From positions 124,001 through 188,000 of the forward strand of contig NZ_JAKLTR010000009.1 in the NCBI RefSeq assembly GCF_022012415.1: a stretch of 64,000 nucleotides of DNA. Direction: 5' to 3'. Positions 14,728-23,354 of this stretch are shown here, piece after piece. The translations under genes were made by a program, and so were the position numbers. How positions within the stretch are numbered: the stretch's first letter is position 1; each line of letters opens with the position of its first letter. Source of the DNA: Terrimonas ginsenosidimutans. GTDB lineage: Bacteria; Bacteroidota; Bacteroidia; Chitinophagales; Chitinophagaceae. Under the pieces are notes generated by a model. The model did no database searches. It had not been told where the DNA came from and was given only the letters and a program-made list of their open reading frames with translations.

Positions 14728-15807
14728 ATGCAGGATGGATCTTTACCATATGAAGAAGGAGATTTGCCGGAGATCAGTGAAACCAGCGAAGAGCTTTATG
14801 AACGGTTCAATTTTAAGACCGATAAGGGCCAGGAACCGTTAAGGATCGATAAGTACCTGATGAACAGGATCGAAGGTGCAACGCGAAATAAATTACAGCA
14901 GGCCATCAATAACGGGCTGATCTTAGTGAATGGCAAAGAAGTGCGTCCTAACCACAAAATAAAGGCACTGGACGAGATCGTGGTCTTTTCGGACATGAGC
15001 CCTGAAGACACCGATGTTGTTCCCGAAAACATCCCGCTGAACATCGTATATGAGGACGCGGACCTCATGGTGATCAACAAACCTGCCGGCATGGTGGTTC
15101 ATCCCGGCAGCGGTAACTATACAGGTACTTTACTGAACGGCATCGCCTGGTACCTGCAACAGCAGCAACCGGACATTTCCGAAGAATCCCTTCCACGCTT
15201 TGGACTGGTTCACCGCATCGATAAGAACACCAGCGGCTTACTCGTGCTTGCAAAGAATGACAAAGCAATGCGCCACCTGGCAAAACAATTCTTTGACCAT
15301 ACCACCAAACGGCAATACACCGCATTGGTCTGGGGAGATATGCCCGAAGACAGGGGGACGATCGTTGCGCATGTTGGACGACATTTACGCTTCCGTAAAT
15401 TATTTGAAGCCTATCCCGAAGGCGATCATGGCAAAGAAGCTATTACACACTATGAAGTGATGGAGCGCTTCAATTACGTTACGCTGGTGAGATGTATTCT
15501 TGAAACAGGACGCACTCACCAGATCAGGGTCCACATGAAACACCTGGGGCATCCGCTTTTCAGCGATGACTTCTACGGTGGCGACCGGATCGTTAAAGGG
15601 ACCGTTTACGCAAAATACAAGCAGTTTGTGGACAACTGTTTTGCCATCTGCCCAAGGCAGGCACTTCATGCAAAAACACTTGGATTTGTTCACCCGACGA
15701 CAGGCGAAGAAATGCATTTCGATACAGATCTCCCCCCGGACATTGACCAGGTAATTGAAAAATGGAGAAAATATGTGAGTGCGATCGGGAACAGGATGGA
15801 GAGCTAA
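14728..15807 (+). CDS. RluA-family 23S rRNA pseudouridine synthase (RluD-like)
   Basis: This enzyme, 359 residues, isomerises uridines in rRNA. An S4 RNA-binding domain lies near residues 40-85 (LRIDKYLMNRI...ILVNGKEVRPNHKI). The catalytic core has FGLVHRIDKNTSGLLVLAKN with the conserved aspartate, then ETGRTHQIRVHMKHLGHPL. S4 plus this core is the RluD/RluC/RluB-type layout; RluD is favoured by length. ATG 14728 is preferred because the frame upstream overlaps lipB and the promoter box. Confidence 0.92.
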   Translation: MQDGSLPYEEGDLPEISETSEELYERFNFKTDKGQEPLRIDKYLMNRIEGATRNKLQQAINNGLILVNGKEVRPNHKIKALDEIVVFSDMSPEDTDVVPENIPLNIVYEDADLMVINKPAGMVVHPGSGNYTGTLLNGIAWYLQQQQPDISEESLPRFGLVHRIDKNTSGLLVLAKNDKAMRHLAKQFFDHTTKRQYTALVWGDMPEDRGTIVAHVGRHLRFRKLFEAYPEGDHGKEAITHYEVMERFNYVTLVRCILETGRTHQIRVHMKHLGHPLFSDDFYGGDRIVKGTVYAKYKQFVDNCFAICPRQALHAKTLGFVHPTTGEEMHFDTDLPPDIDQVIEKWRKYVSAIGNRMES

Positions 15808-15811
15808 AAGA

Positions 15812-15911
15812 CAGATGACTGACAACGGACCGCAGGCAATAATTTCAAGAGGTAATTCTTCCTGGACTGTGAAGATATAGCCTTAACAAATGACCCGTCT
15901 GCCGTCCGCTG
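15812..15911. repeat. Decayed heptamer-type inverted repeat between convergent genes
   Basis: GACAACGGACCGCAGGC near 15825 and GTCTGCCGTCCGCTGTC near 15895 are inverted with about 14 of 17 positions matching. They look like a degenerate member of the CCGTTGA family. Confidence 0.5.
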
Positions 15912-15917
15912 TCTCTC

Positions 15918-16868
15918 TTATTCAGTCTTAAAATCAAATAATGTTGCCGCAAAAACCCCTCTTTCCCTCTTTTTGAATACGACATCCCAATTACCCCTGT
16001 AACGCAAAGTCTTTGGAACAAGATACCCGTTGAATTTGGTCATCTCCACTTCCATTTCCACATCAAAATCGTAAACACCGGCATCATAACTCATTTTGTA
16101 ATTGCGGGCCATTACTTCCATTGTCTTTGCATCAAACCAGGTGGTCATATTGTCGATCACGATCTTGTTTCTTTTACCGCCAAGATCTTCCCGGGCTTTT
16201 ACAATAAATAAGTAAGCCTGTTTCCCTTCATAGTCTACCTGGTCGATCGAAAAGTCATATAACTCCGCCACATCCGGATCAAAGATGTTGATCTTATCTC
16301 CGATGAAAGGTATGCCGGGTATTTTCTTTCCGGGATTGAAGAACAGCATCTTCAGCTGTTCCTTATGTTTGTCAGTACCGCTTTTTCCTTTTGCTGAAAA
16401 GTTAGTTCCTGCGACGATATTATTCTCCCCGCAGATCTTTCCATTTGTAAAAAACAACCCGGCGTAGAGTTCCGCTGTGTAATAGTTGAAGTTTTGTTTG
16501 CTATCGTAAAAATCGCCCTGCGTTGTCTCTGATAATGTCTCCATAGTGCGGCATCCGTAGGCTCTTGTCTGGACAGTTTTGCTTTGCATACCAGCTTTAC
16601 CGTTTCCTTTCTTATCAAGGATCCGGATATCATTCAATGAAGTGAAACCAAGGACGTGAAGGTTTTTGAACGCCTTGTAGAAAGTTGTATCGTTCTTCAC
16701 ACGATCCATGAACTTAGGAACGTTCACGTCTGTGCGGACAATTACTTCGGATAGGTTTATCATTTTAGCCAGCCTTTCATTATCCAGCGAATCTTTATCC
16801 TGCGCAAAACAGGAAATGGATAAAAGAAAAAAGGCCAGGCAGAGTTTTACACTTTGCATGGCCTGCAA
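15918..16868 (-). CDS. Secreted protein of unknown function
   Basis: This 316-residue protein has a signal peptide (about residues 1-22, ending SCFAQ). The mature part is beta-rich with alternating charged and aromatic residues, such as YDFSIDQVDYEGKQAYLFIVKARED and WFDAKTMEVMARNYKMSYD, the style of LolA/LolB-like lipid-binding sandwiches. That comparison is an impression, not a match. A second ATG three codons in (16859) is equally plausible. It is convergent with the pseudouridine synthase. Confidence 0.7.
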   Translation of the reverse strand: MQAMQSVKLCLAFFLLSISCFAQDKDSLDNERLAKMINLSEVIVRTDVNVPKFMDRVKNDTTFYKAFKNLHVLGFTSLNDIRILDKKGNGKAGMQSKTVQTRAYGCRTMETLSETTQGDFYDSKQNFNYYTAELYAGLFFTNGKICGENNIVAGTNFSAKGKSGTDKHKEQLKMLFFNPGKKIPGIPFIGDKINIFDPDVAELYDFSIDQVDYEGKQAYLFIVKAREDLGGKRNKIVIDNMTTWFDAKTMEVMARNYKMSYDAGVYDFDVEMEVEMTKFNGYLVPKTLRYRGNWDVVFKKRERGVFAATLFDFKTE

Positions 16869-16904
16869 TTTACGCCTAGTCTACTTACCAAAAAAGGAAG
16901 CGCG

Positions 16905-17357
16905 TTATTGTTGGTCTTTTTTAACAGGTAAACGCTTGAGCTCATTTGCGGGAACAGCCTTGGCCGGCACGGCAGACTCTTCAGACACATTCCCCTGAGA
17001 GGGAATGTTGAACGCGGGAGCCGCCGTTGCCTTTTGGCCTGATGGTTCTGCCTGCGAAGCAGCCCTATCGCTGGCAAGCTTTTGATTAGCCGAACGGGCT
17101 GCCGATGGAGCCGGGGCGGCCGCTCCTCCTGTCAGGACTTTTCCATACTTACCATTTTTGATTTCTTCCACCATGGAGACATGAGGCTGAACCTGGGCAG
17201 GCGAAGACGATTGAGCCGATGCATACTGCAACCCGGGCACTTTGTTATTTTTATACTGCTGGCCGATGCTTTCACCAGTTCTGTTTTTTTCCGTGTTCTG
17301 TGCATTTATCTCCAGCACAGCAACAAGTGACAGTGTGAGGATCAGGTATTTTTTCAT
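16905..17357 (-). CDS. Small secreted protein of unknown function
   Basis: This 150-residue protein has a signal peptide of about 19 residues (ending EINAQ) and a mature region rich in Ala, Ser, Pro, Gln and Lys, probably disordered. No domain was recognised. It follows the collagen-like gene by 20 bases in the same direction, so the two may be co-transcribed and this could be an accessory of that surface protein. The function is not deducible from sequence. Confidence 0.65.
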   Translation of the reverse strand: MKKYLILTLSLVAVLEINAQNTEKNRTGESIGQQYKNNKVPGLQYASAQSSSPAQVQPHVSMVEEIKNGKYGKVLTGGAAAPAPSAARSANQKLASDRAASQAEPSGQKATAAPAFNIPSQGNVSEESAVPAKAVPANELKRLPVKKDQQ

Positions 17358-17377
17358 ACTTCTTTTTTTCAGATTAG

Positions 17378-20209
17378 TTATTTGACACTTACCAGTACTT
17401 TAATTTTTTCAATAGCAGACCCGTTGTAGTCCTGCAATGCTTTACCGATCACCTGACCTACTTTTACTTTATCCGGATCAGCTTTCATGGCAACGCCTGC
17501 CTGCGAGGAAGTGACCAGCATATCTCCTCTTTTGATCGCGCCGCCTTCCATACAAACTTTCGTCGGGATCACTCCGATCACACCCATTGGCACTTTGTCT
17601 GACAGATCCGTATCGATCTGTTCTTCTGTCAGCAGTACACCTGGCTTTGTCGCGTATACACCTGCTACCAGTGTTGAATAAGGTTCACCGGATTTCTCTA
17701 CTGCACGGTCTTTATCTGTTGAGATGACCAGTACATCACCAGCTTCATAAGACCGGGCATCGCCATTCACATCAAAAACTTCCGCCACATCCGCTCCGTT
17801 GTTTTGTGTACCGCCATTAAAGAAACCACGGCCTGCGGCATTGATGCGCGCCACGTTTGCGGGGCTGGTTCCAGATCTGAGAAGCAACAGGTTTCCTGTA
17901 CTTCTTGTTTCTACTGTAACAACAGGATTAATATTTGCTGCATTATAATTTACAAAGCGTCCTGCACGGCCATTGCTGAAATTCGGCGTCCATGCATAAA
18001 GAGCACTTCCTGTACCGTCCGCCGTCGTTTCGACACCGTCTCCGAGTTTATCCGCGTTGGCAGTTATACCGTTACCATTTCCCTCTGCAATGGCAAGAAG
18101 CGCCGGGCCATTACCTGCAGGATTTGAGGAATGAAATAAACCCGCGAATCCGCCGGTACCTGAAGAAATACCGTATACACCCGCTGTGCCGAAATTGGCG
18201 AACATTGAATTCACTTCACCTTTTACCGCAGCTGAGGTTCCCTGCGTACGGTCTACTTTGAAATTGCCTGCGATACCATTACCGACGGTTGTGACAGTTA
18301 TCACATCGCTTGTATTGCTTGTATTAAAAATATTAAACTTCCCTGCGCGTCCTGTCGCGAATGTAGGCACCCATGCATAAAGTGCATTACCGGCTCCATC
18401 GATATTTGCTTCGATGGCATTACCATTTTTGCCGGCATTCGCGGTTACCGCGTTACCATTACCGTCTGTGACCGCTACCAGTGCAGATCCATTACCAGTT
18501 GGATTCGATGCATGGAACAAGCCGCCAAAGCCACCCGTACCAGATGAAACTCCGAAGATCCCGGCTGCTCCAAAGTTGCCGAAAATAGTTTTCACTTCTC
18601 CTCTTACGGCAGCAGCCACACTTTGTGTATTATTTACCAGGAATGAAGCCGCATGTCCTTTCGTCTGATCAGGAATATTACCATTTCCGTTTGTTTCAAC
18701 CTCCAACGTGCTGCGCACATTATTGCTTTGGTTGAAATTTTCAAATCGTCCGGCGCTTCCGGTGCTGCTATTGGCGCCAACCTGTCCAAGCACTCCAATT
18801 CCCGAGCCCGCCGTGCTTGTCGAAATAAAACCTCTTACTCCGTATCCACCTCCATCATTACGACCAACAACTGCGCCCGCAATGTCACTGGTAGTACGCC
18901 CAACAACTGCCTCACCTGCACCTGTATTATCTCCTACAATTCCAGCACTGGTTTGCTCACTGCTTACCCCCTGCACGCCAAAGCCGGCACCTGTTGCAGA
19001 GAATACTCCAACACCATTACCGGAAGACGAAACATTGATCACTCTTCCATTTCCGAGTGTGTTGGCGTTTACCACATTGTTATTATTAGCATTATTGAAT
19101 ACAGAAAAACTGGCTGGAATGCCGTTATTACTCACAGCTGTCAAACCCGTACCGGAATTACTATTGGCATATACGCCTGTACCACTTCCTGACGCATTTC
19201 CATAAACACCAAGACCATTTGGCGTAACCCCATAGACACCCCATCCGCTTCCTGCCTGGGAACCCCATACTCCGATGCCCAGTCCACCTGTTCCATTATT
19301 GATGCCGCGAACCGCAGTAGAGAATCCTCCCGGAGCCGTACTGTTCACAAGCCCTCTTACAGCTGCGATACTGGAGGTGGTGGTGTTATTGACACCTTCG
19401 ATAGAAGTCCCATCACCCTCATTTGTAATCGAAAAAAGAGTTCCGGCGTTATTCTCTGTTGTTATAAACGGGATAGTAAAACCACCGCCGCCGCCGCTTA
19501 TTGTAGAAGGGGCCCAGTCTGTTCCATTAAAGCGTAATACCTGGCCATTTGCTGGCGCGGTACTGCTCACAGCCCTTCCCTGCAATGCACGCACTACGGG
19601 ACCGGGATAGTTGCCCGAAAGATCGCCGCTGGCAGGCGCATTACTGATCGAACCTGCAGGGCCTTGCGGACCGGCAGGGCCAGCGGGACCGGCTGCACCC
19701 GTTGCTCCCGCCGCACCTGCGGGACCAGCCGGTCCGGCTGGGCCTGCTGCACCAGTTGCACCAACAGGCCCAGCTGGTCCGGCTGGCCCTGCCGGACCTG
19801 GAAGGTTATTCGCAGCGTATAATGCGAAGGGAACAGAAGCCAGTTGTGTTGTCCCAATGTTGATGTATGTTGTTCCTCCTTCAGGATCGATCTCAACCTG
19901 GATGTACTTCGCTCCATTTCCCCAGCTCACGCCGGCGATCGTACCCGTGCTGGCGCGGGCACCCGGGCTACCCACCTGCACATTGAATAACCCGAATGGG
20001 TTAGTCGTTACTTCACGTGTTTCCGAATACACAATAGGACCTGTGGCCGTATTGTTACGGATATTCAATCGCAGCGCGATCGTTTTATTCTGAATAACAT
20101 TTCCAACTGAATTACGTGCAACACCCTGGTAATTGAAAATACCGGGAGCCTGCGCCAGTACCAGTTGTGCAGTTAGTATCATACCCAACAGGGCAAGAAG
20201 CTTTTTCAT
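17378..20209 (-). CDS. Large secreted collagen-like surface protein
   Basis: This 943-residue protein has a signal peptide (1-19). An N-terminal domain (20-135) of [13 protein letters not shown]...FGLFNVQVG type is common at the start of Bacteroidota surface fibres. A Gly-Pro-Ala/Gly-X-Y collagen-like stretch occupies 137-186. Hundreds of residues of [12 protein letters not shown]-type beta repeats follow; two of the longer units are near duplicates ([21 protein letters not shown] and [21 protein letters not shown] types). The C-terminal domain (about 805-943) has ADVAEVFD and [14 protein letters not shown], as in tail-fibre-like proteins. It is probably a trimeric fibre. ATG 20209 is chosen because the signal peptide starts there. 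Confidence 0.85.
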   Translation of the reverse strand: MKKLLALLGMILTAQLVLAQAPGIFNYQGVARNSVGNVIQNKTIALRLNIRNNTATGPIVYSETREVTTNPFGLFNVQVGSPGARASTGTIAGVSWGNGAKYIQVEIDPEGGTTYINIGTTQLASVPFALYAANNLPGPAGPAGPAGPVGATGAAGPAGPAGPAGAAGATGAAGPAGPAGPQGPAGSISNAPASGDLSGNYPGPVVRALQGRAVSSTAPANGQVLRFNGTDWAPSTISGGGGGFTIPFITTENNAGTLFSITNEGDGTSIEGVNNTTTSSIAAVRGLVNSTAPGGFSTAVRGINNGTGGLGIGVWGSQAGSGWGVYGVTPNGLGVYGNASGSGTGVYANSNSGTGLTAVSNNGIPASFSVFNNANNNNVVNANTLGNGRVINVSSSGNGVGVFSATGAGFGVQGVSSEQTSAGIVGDNTGAGEAVVGRTTSDIAGAVVGRNDGGGYGVRGFISTSTAGSGIGVLGQVGANSSTGSAGRFENFNQSNNVRSTLEVETNGNGNIPDQTKGHAASFLVNNTQSVAAAVRGEVKTIFGNFGAAGIFGVSSGTGGFGGLFHASNPTGNGSALVAVTDGNGNAVTANAGKNGNAIEANIDGAGNALYAWVPTFATGRAGKFNIFNTSNTSDVITVTTVGNGIAGNFKVDRTQGTSAAVKGEVNSMFANFGTAGVYGISSGTGGFAGLFHSSNPAGNGPALLAIAEGNGNGITANADKLGDGVETTADGTGSALYAWTPNFSNGRAGRFVNYNAANINPVVTVETRSTGNLLLLRSGTSPANVARINAAGRGFFNGGTQNNGADVAEVFDVNGDARSYEAGDVLVISTDKDRAVEKSGEPYSTLVAGVYATKPGVLLTEEQIDTDLSDKVPMGVIGVIPTKVCMEGGAIKRGDMLVTSSQAGVAMKADPDKVKVGQVIGKALQDYNGSAIEKIKVLVSVK

Positions 20210-20246
20210 GTTCTTGAAGTATTTAATTGAGAGGTAGAGTTGTTTA

Positions 20247-20780
20247 TTATTTTCCAAGTTTCATCACCTTGAATCCGCTGTAGCGTTTCTTGTCATTCTG
20301 CAGTTCCGCGATCACATAGTAAAGCCCGGGAGGATGATTGGTCAGATCAAATTGTTCAATGCTGCAACAGCCATTGTAGTTATAGCTGCGCCTGTCAAGC
20401 ACTTTCCCTGTGGCATCCACAAGACGCAGATACATTTTACCGGACTCCCTGATAAAGAAGTTCAGTTCGAACTTTCCTGTTGTAGGGTTGGGAAACAAAC
20501 TATAATCACCGCTTTCAAAAGAAGATGATCCAGCCCCGGCAACCTTCTCCGTACAGGGCTGCAATACCCCCTGTGTAACGGTGAACGCACTGTCCGGCGT
20601 TGAAAAAGAATAGATCAGCAGCATGTCGCCGAAGCTCCATTCAAAGCGATAATAAGAACCGGGGTTATCATATGTACCACCGGCAGTGTTCACCGTAGAT
20701 GGTGCAACACTTTGGGCAAAGGAGTAGCTGATGGCGCATAGTATGGCCATTGCTGAGAGTAAACTTCTTCTCATAAGCAA
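20247..20780 (-). CDS. Small T9SS-secreted protein
   Basis: This 177-residue protein has a signal peptide (about 1-23, ending SFAQ), a short beta-rich domain (WSFGDMLLIYSF...QGVLQPC) and a type A T9SS sorting domain from about residue 95 (YSLFPNPTTGKFELNF to the final VMKLGK). The sorting tail would carry it across the outer membrane and is removed there. It precedes the collagen-like gene by 37 bases in the same direction, so they form a likely surface operon. ATG 20774 is an alternative start. Confidence 0.82.
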   Translation of the reverse strand: MLMRRSLLSAMAILCAISYSFAQSVAPSTVNTAGGTYDNPGSYYRFEWSFGDMLLIYSFSTPDSAFTVTQGVLQPCTEKVAGAGSSSFESGDYSLFPNPTTGKFELNFFIRESGKMYLRLVDATGKVLDRRSYNYNGCCSIEQFDLTNHPPGLYYVIAELQNDKKRYSGFKVMKLGK

Positions 20781-20905
20781 TAAGTTTTCTGTAATTGTTT
20801 TTTGCTACTCGATCAGTCCGGAGAAATGACTAAGGGGTGGTGTAAGAAGCAAAGCTATCGGAGATAGAGGTGTGGAACAATACCTCGTTTGTGGGATTTT
20901 GGATT

Positions 20906-20982
20906 CGTTGACCGTTGACCGTTGACCGTTGACCGTTGACCGTTGACCGTTGACCGTTGACCGTTGACCGTTGACCGTTGAC
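20906..20982. repeat. Eleven exact tandem copies of the heptamer CGTTGAC
   Basis: 77 bases are exactly 11 identical 7-mers with no mismatch. The next seven bases (CGTGTAC) are a variant that begins the palindrome at 20983. Complementary heptamers lie on the far side at 21084-21139. Perfect identity implies recent expansion by slippage. Confidence 0.97.
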
Positions 20983-21050
20983 CGTGTACAAATTAAAAGG
21001 GTGGGGCTATCGTTTATCAACGATAGCCCCACCCTTTTAATTTGTACACG
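20983..21050. repeat. Perfect 32-bp-arm palindrome
   Basis: Arms 20983-21014 and 21019-21050 are exact inverted copies around a four-base loop (TATC). The stem contains GGGTGGGGCTATCG and is flanked on both sides by heptamer arrays. There is no T-run, so it is not a classical terminator, though a 32-bp RNA hairpin would form on either strand. Confidence 0.95.
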
Positions 21051-21083
21051 AAGATCAAATTTATTCCACCTCACTTGAATTCC

Positions 21084-21139
21084 GGACAACGGACAACGGA
21101 CAACGGTCAACGGTCAACGGACAACGATCAACGATCAAG
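21084..21139. repeat. Complementary heptamer array running into the def stop codon
   Basis: Eight 7-mers follow one another: GGACAAC three times, GGTCAAC twice, GGACAAC, GATCAAC, GATCAAG. They are the inverse of the CGTTGAC family. The last unit contains the TGA stop of def (21137-21135 on the minus strand). Confidence 0.9.
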
Positions 21140-21710
21140 GAAACATCATCTTATAATCCACATTCACTTTGCCCTTAGAAATATCATTCAGTTTGCCCTT
21201 CATGAGTTTTCTTTTCAGCGGAGAGATATGATCAATGAATAGTTTGCCTTCTATATGATCGTATTCGTGGAGGATCACGCGGGCAGTGATGCCGTTGAAT
21301 GTTTTTTCCTGCTCCTGAAAATTTTCGTCCACGTATTTGAGTGTGACTGATTCGTTGCGATAGATATCCTCGCGGATCTTCGGAATGCTGAGACAGCCTT
21401 CGTTATACGCCCATTCTTCACCTTCCAGTACCACTATATGGGCATTGATGAAAACGCCTTTGAAACCGGGTTCGTCAGGGAATTCACCTTTTTCATCTTC
21501 TTCCATATTGGCAAACATCTGTTCTGTATCGACAACGAATAAGCGGATGGCGCGGTTGATCTGCGGAGCAGCAAGACCAACGCCGCTGCTGCCATACATC
21601 GTTTCCCACATATCGGCGATCAGCTTTTCGAGGTTTGGGTAATCGGGTGCTATATCTACGGCTTCTTTCCTCAAAACCGGGTGGCCGTATGCTACAATTG
21701 GTAGAATCAT
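21135..21710 (-). CDS. def: Peptide deformylase
   Basis: It removes the N-formyl group from new proteins. The protein has 191 residues. All three family motifs are present: GVGLAAPQI near 43-51, EGCLSIP near 114-120 with the metal-binding cysteine, and HEYDH near 158-162 with both metal-binding histidines and the catalytic glutamate. A TAACTTTG box at 21744-21737 (minus) lies 26 bases upstream. The stop codon is inside a heptamer repeat unit. Confidence 0.96.
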   Translation of the reverse strand: MILPIVAYGHPVLRKEAVDIAPDYPNLEKLIADMWETMYGSSGVGLAAPQINRAIRLFVVDTEQMFANMEEDEKGEFPDEPGFKGVFINAHIVVLEGEEWAYNEGCLSIPKIREDIYRNESVTLKYVDENFQEQEKTFNGITARVILHEYDHIEGKLFIDHISPLKRKLMKGKLNDISKGKVNVDYKMMFP

Positions 21711-21736
21711 TTTATTAATTACATTAAAAGAAGGGG

Positions 21737-21744
21737 CAAAGTTA
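21737..21744 (-). promoter_or_regulatory. -7 box of def
   Basis: The minus strand reads TAACTTTG, matching TAnnTTTG, 26 bases before the def start codon. Confidence 0.5.
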
Positions 21745-21831
21745 AGCCATCCCGGGGAAAGAGAAGACAGCAGGAAAACCCGAACGCCGTGTCTGCCAAA
21801 GATTTATGATTGATTACCAATCATGAAATTT

Positions 21832-22242
21832 CTAAAGCGACCGCATATACTCCTGCAGCATGATGGTGGCAGCGATCTCATCCACCAGCGCCTTATTGCG
21901 GCGCTGCATCTTTTTCAGGCCCATTTCGAGCATCGCATCCTTGGCCATTTTGGAAGTGAAGCGCTCGTCCACCTTTTTGATCGGCATGGCAGGGAAATTC
22001 TTCTGGAGCTCCTTGATGAACTTTTCCACGAGAGGTGTGGCATGCGTATCGCTGTCATCCCAGTTCTTTGGCTCACCGATGATGATCAGCTCAACAGGTT
22101 CTTTGGAAAAATAATCTTTGAGAAAAGGAATAGCCTGTTTGGATTCAATAGTAGTAAGACCGGTTGCGATGATCTGTAACGGGTCTGTAACAGCGAGGCC
22201 GGTTCTTTTGAGGCCGTAGTCTATGGAGAGTATGCGGGGCAT
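21832..22242 (-). CDS. ruvX: Holliday junction resolvase-like / pre-16S rRNA nuclease
   Basis: This YqgF-family RNase H-fold protein has 136 residues and is probably the nuclease that trims the 5' end of 16S rRNA, with Holliday junction activity also proposed. It opens with ILSIDYGLKRTGLAVTD (catalytic aspartate) and has DERFTSKMA near 92-100 and DEIAATIMLQEY near the end, carrying the other acidic residues. A TACTTTTG box lies 8 bases before the ATG. It sits between def and the prenyltransferase, all on the minus strand. Confidence 0.92.
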   Translation of the reverse strand: MPRILSIDYGLKRTGLAVTDPLQIIATGLTTIESKQAIPFLKDYFSKEPVELIIIGEPKNWDDSDTHATPLVEKFIKELQKNFPAMPIKKVDERFTSKMAKDAMLEMGLKKMQRRNKALVDEIAATIMLQEYMRSL

Positions 22243-22250
22243 TGTTAAGT

Positions 22251-22258
22251 CAAAAGTA
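22251..22258 (-). promoter_or_regulatory. -7 box of ruvX
   Basis: The minus strand reads TACTTTTG, 8 bases before the ATG, so the mRNA would have almost no leader. Confidence 0.45.
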
Positions 22259-22279
22259 AAAAGTAAAAATTCAAAATGG

Positions 22280-23242
22280 TTATTGCATTAATGACCGCCA
22301 ATGAAAAAACAGGTCTGCGATCACGAAGACAGCAAATACCACTGAAGCAATTCCGTTTGCTGTCATGAACGCCAGGTTCACGCGGCGAAGATCATTGGGC
22401 TTTACCACAGAATGCTGATAGACGAGCATCCCGGCGAAGACGGCAACACCTATCCAATAGAGCCATCCAAAATTTCCAAACCACCCTGCAAAGATCACGA
22501 AGAATGCGCTTAGTACATGTAAGATCTCCGATACACGCAGTGCTTTTGATTTTCCTAACCACGATGGAATGGAATACAAAGAATGCGATTTATCAAACTC
22601 TTCATCCTGCAATGCATAGATGATGTCAAATCCACTTACCCAACAGATCACTGCGAAAGAAAAAAGTAATGGCAATAAATGAAACTCTCCTGTAACAGCA
22701 AGGAATGCGCCTATCGGAGCCAGGGAAAGACCAATGCCAAGGATCAGGTGACATAAAGGAGTAAACCGTTTGGTAAAACTATACCCCAGCACCACAAGCA
22801 ACGCGACAGGAGCTAAGGCAAAGCAAAGCGTATTTATAAAATATGTACACACAAGGAATAAAACACAGTTCAGGATCGTAAAAAGCAGTACGCTGTTTGC
22901 TTTAAGAATTCCTGCCGGTATTTCCCTGATCGCCGTTCGTGGATTAAGTGCATCAAACTGACGATCGAGGTAACGATTAAAAGCCATTGCTGCACTGCGG
23001 GCAAAAACCATACATCCGATCACAAGGAGAAACTTCACCGCTATATATTCCCATCCTACGCTTGTATCTACCGGAGTATTGTCCGGCTTCCAGCCAATGG
23101 TTTGGTTCAGGTTCCATTGGCCAACTCCGAACCCTACTTCAAAAGAAAAAATTGCGAGAAAAAAACCGATCAATGCAAACGGCATTGCAAAGATCGTGTG
23201 CGAGAATTTTATTAAGCTGAGGTACTTTTTTGCGGTGGACAT
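22280..23242 (-). CDS. UbiA-family polyprenyltransferase (quinone biosynthesis)
   Basis: This 320-residue integral membrane prenyltransferase has about eight hydrophobic segments. The first aspartate-rich motif is NRYLDRQFDALNPRTA (near 88-103), and the second site is in DIIYALQDEEFDK (near 206-218). It attaches a polyprenyl chain to an aromatic acid. Bacteroidota use menaquinone, so the likely role is menaquinone synthesis, either MenA-like or the UbiA-like enzyme of the futalosine route; the NxxxD motif resembles UbiA more than MenA. ATG 23242, four bases after a TATCTTTG box, is preferred to upstream codons. Confidence 0.87.
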   Translation of the reverse strand: MSTAKKYLSLIKFSHTIFAMPFALIGFFLAIFSFEVGFGVGQWNLNQTIGWKPDNTPVDTSVGWEYIAVKFLLVIGCMVFARSAAMAFNRYLDRQFDALNPRTAIREIPAGILKANSVLLFTILNCVLFLVCTYFINTLCFALAPVALLVVLGYSFTKRFTPLCHLILGIGLSLAPIGAFLAVTGEFHLLPLLFSFAVICWVSGFDIIYALQDEEFDKSHSLYSIPSWLGKSKALRVSEILHVLSAFFVIFAGWFGNFGWLYWIGVAVFAGMLVYQHSVVKPNDLRRVNLAFMTANGIASVVFAVFVIADLFFHWRSLMQ

Positions 23243-23246
23243 CCCG

Positions 23247-23254
23247 CAAAGATA
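23247..23254 (-). promoter_or_regulatory. -7 box four bases before the prenyltransferase ATG
   Basis: The minus strand reads TATCTTTG-CGGG-ATG. A start site a few bases after the box would fall at the ATG, giving a leaderless mRNA. Confidence 0.6.
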
Positions 23255-23285
23255 AGTCAATTGAAGAATTTGCTGTTCCGCCAAT

Positions 23286-23314
23286 AAAAAGGCGCCCTCT
23301 GTAAGGAGGACGCC
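23286..23314 (-). terminator. Terminator of the T9SS esterase-like gene
   Basis: On the minus strand a GGCGTCCTC / GAGGGCGCC hairpin (23314-23291) is followed by TTTTTATT. It lies 40 bases past the stop at 23355. Confidence 0.85.
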
Positions 23315-23354
23315 ATCGAACTTACTAAACCAGTCTGTTCAGATCAAACAATAT

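Noticed and set aside
20906-20982. Tandem heptamers as a CRISPR array
   Set aside because: Units are contiguous 7-mers with no spacers, unlike CRISPR repeats of 23-40 bases separated by unique spacers. No cas genes are present.
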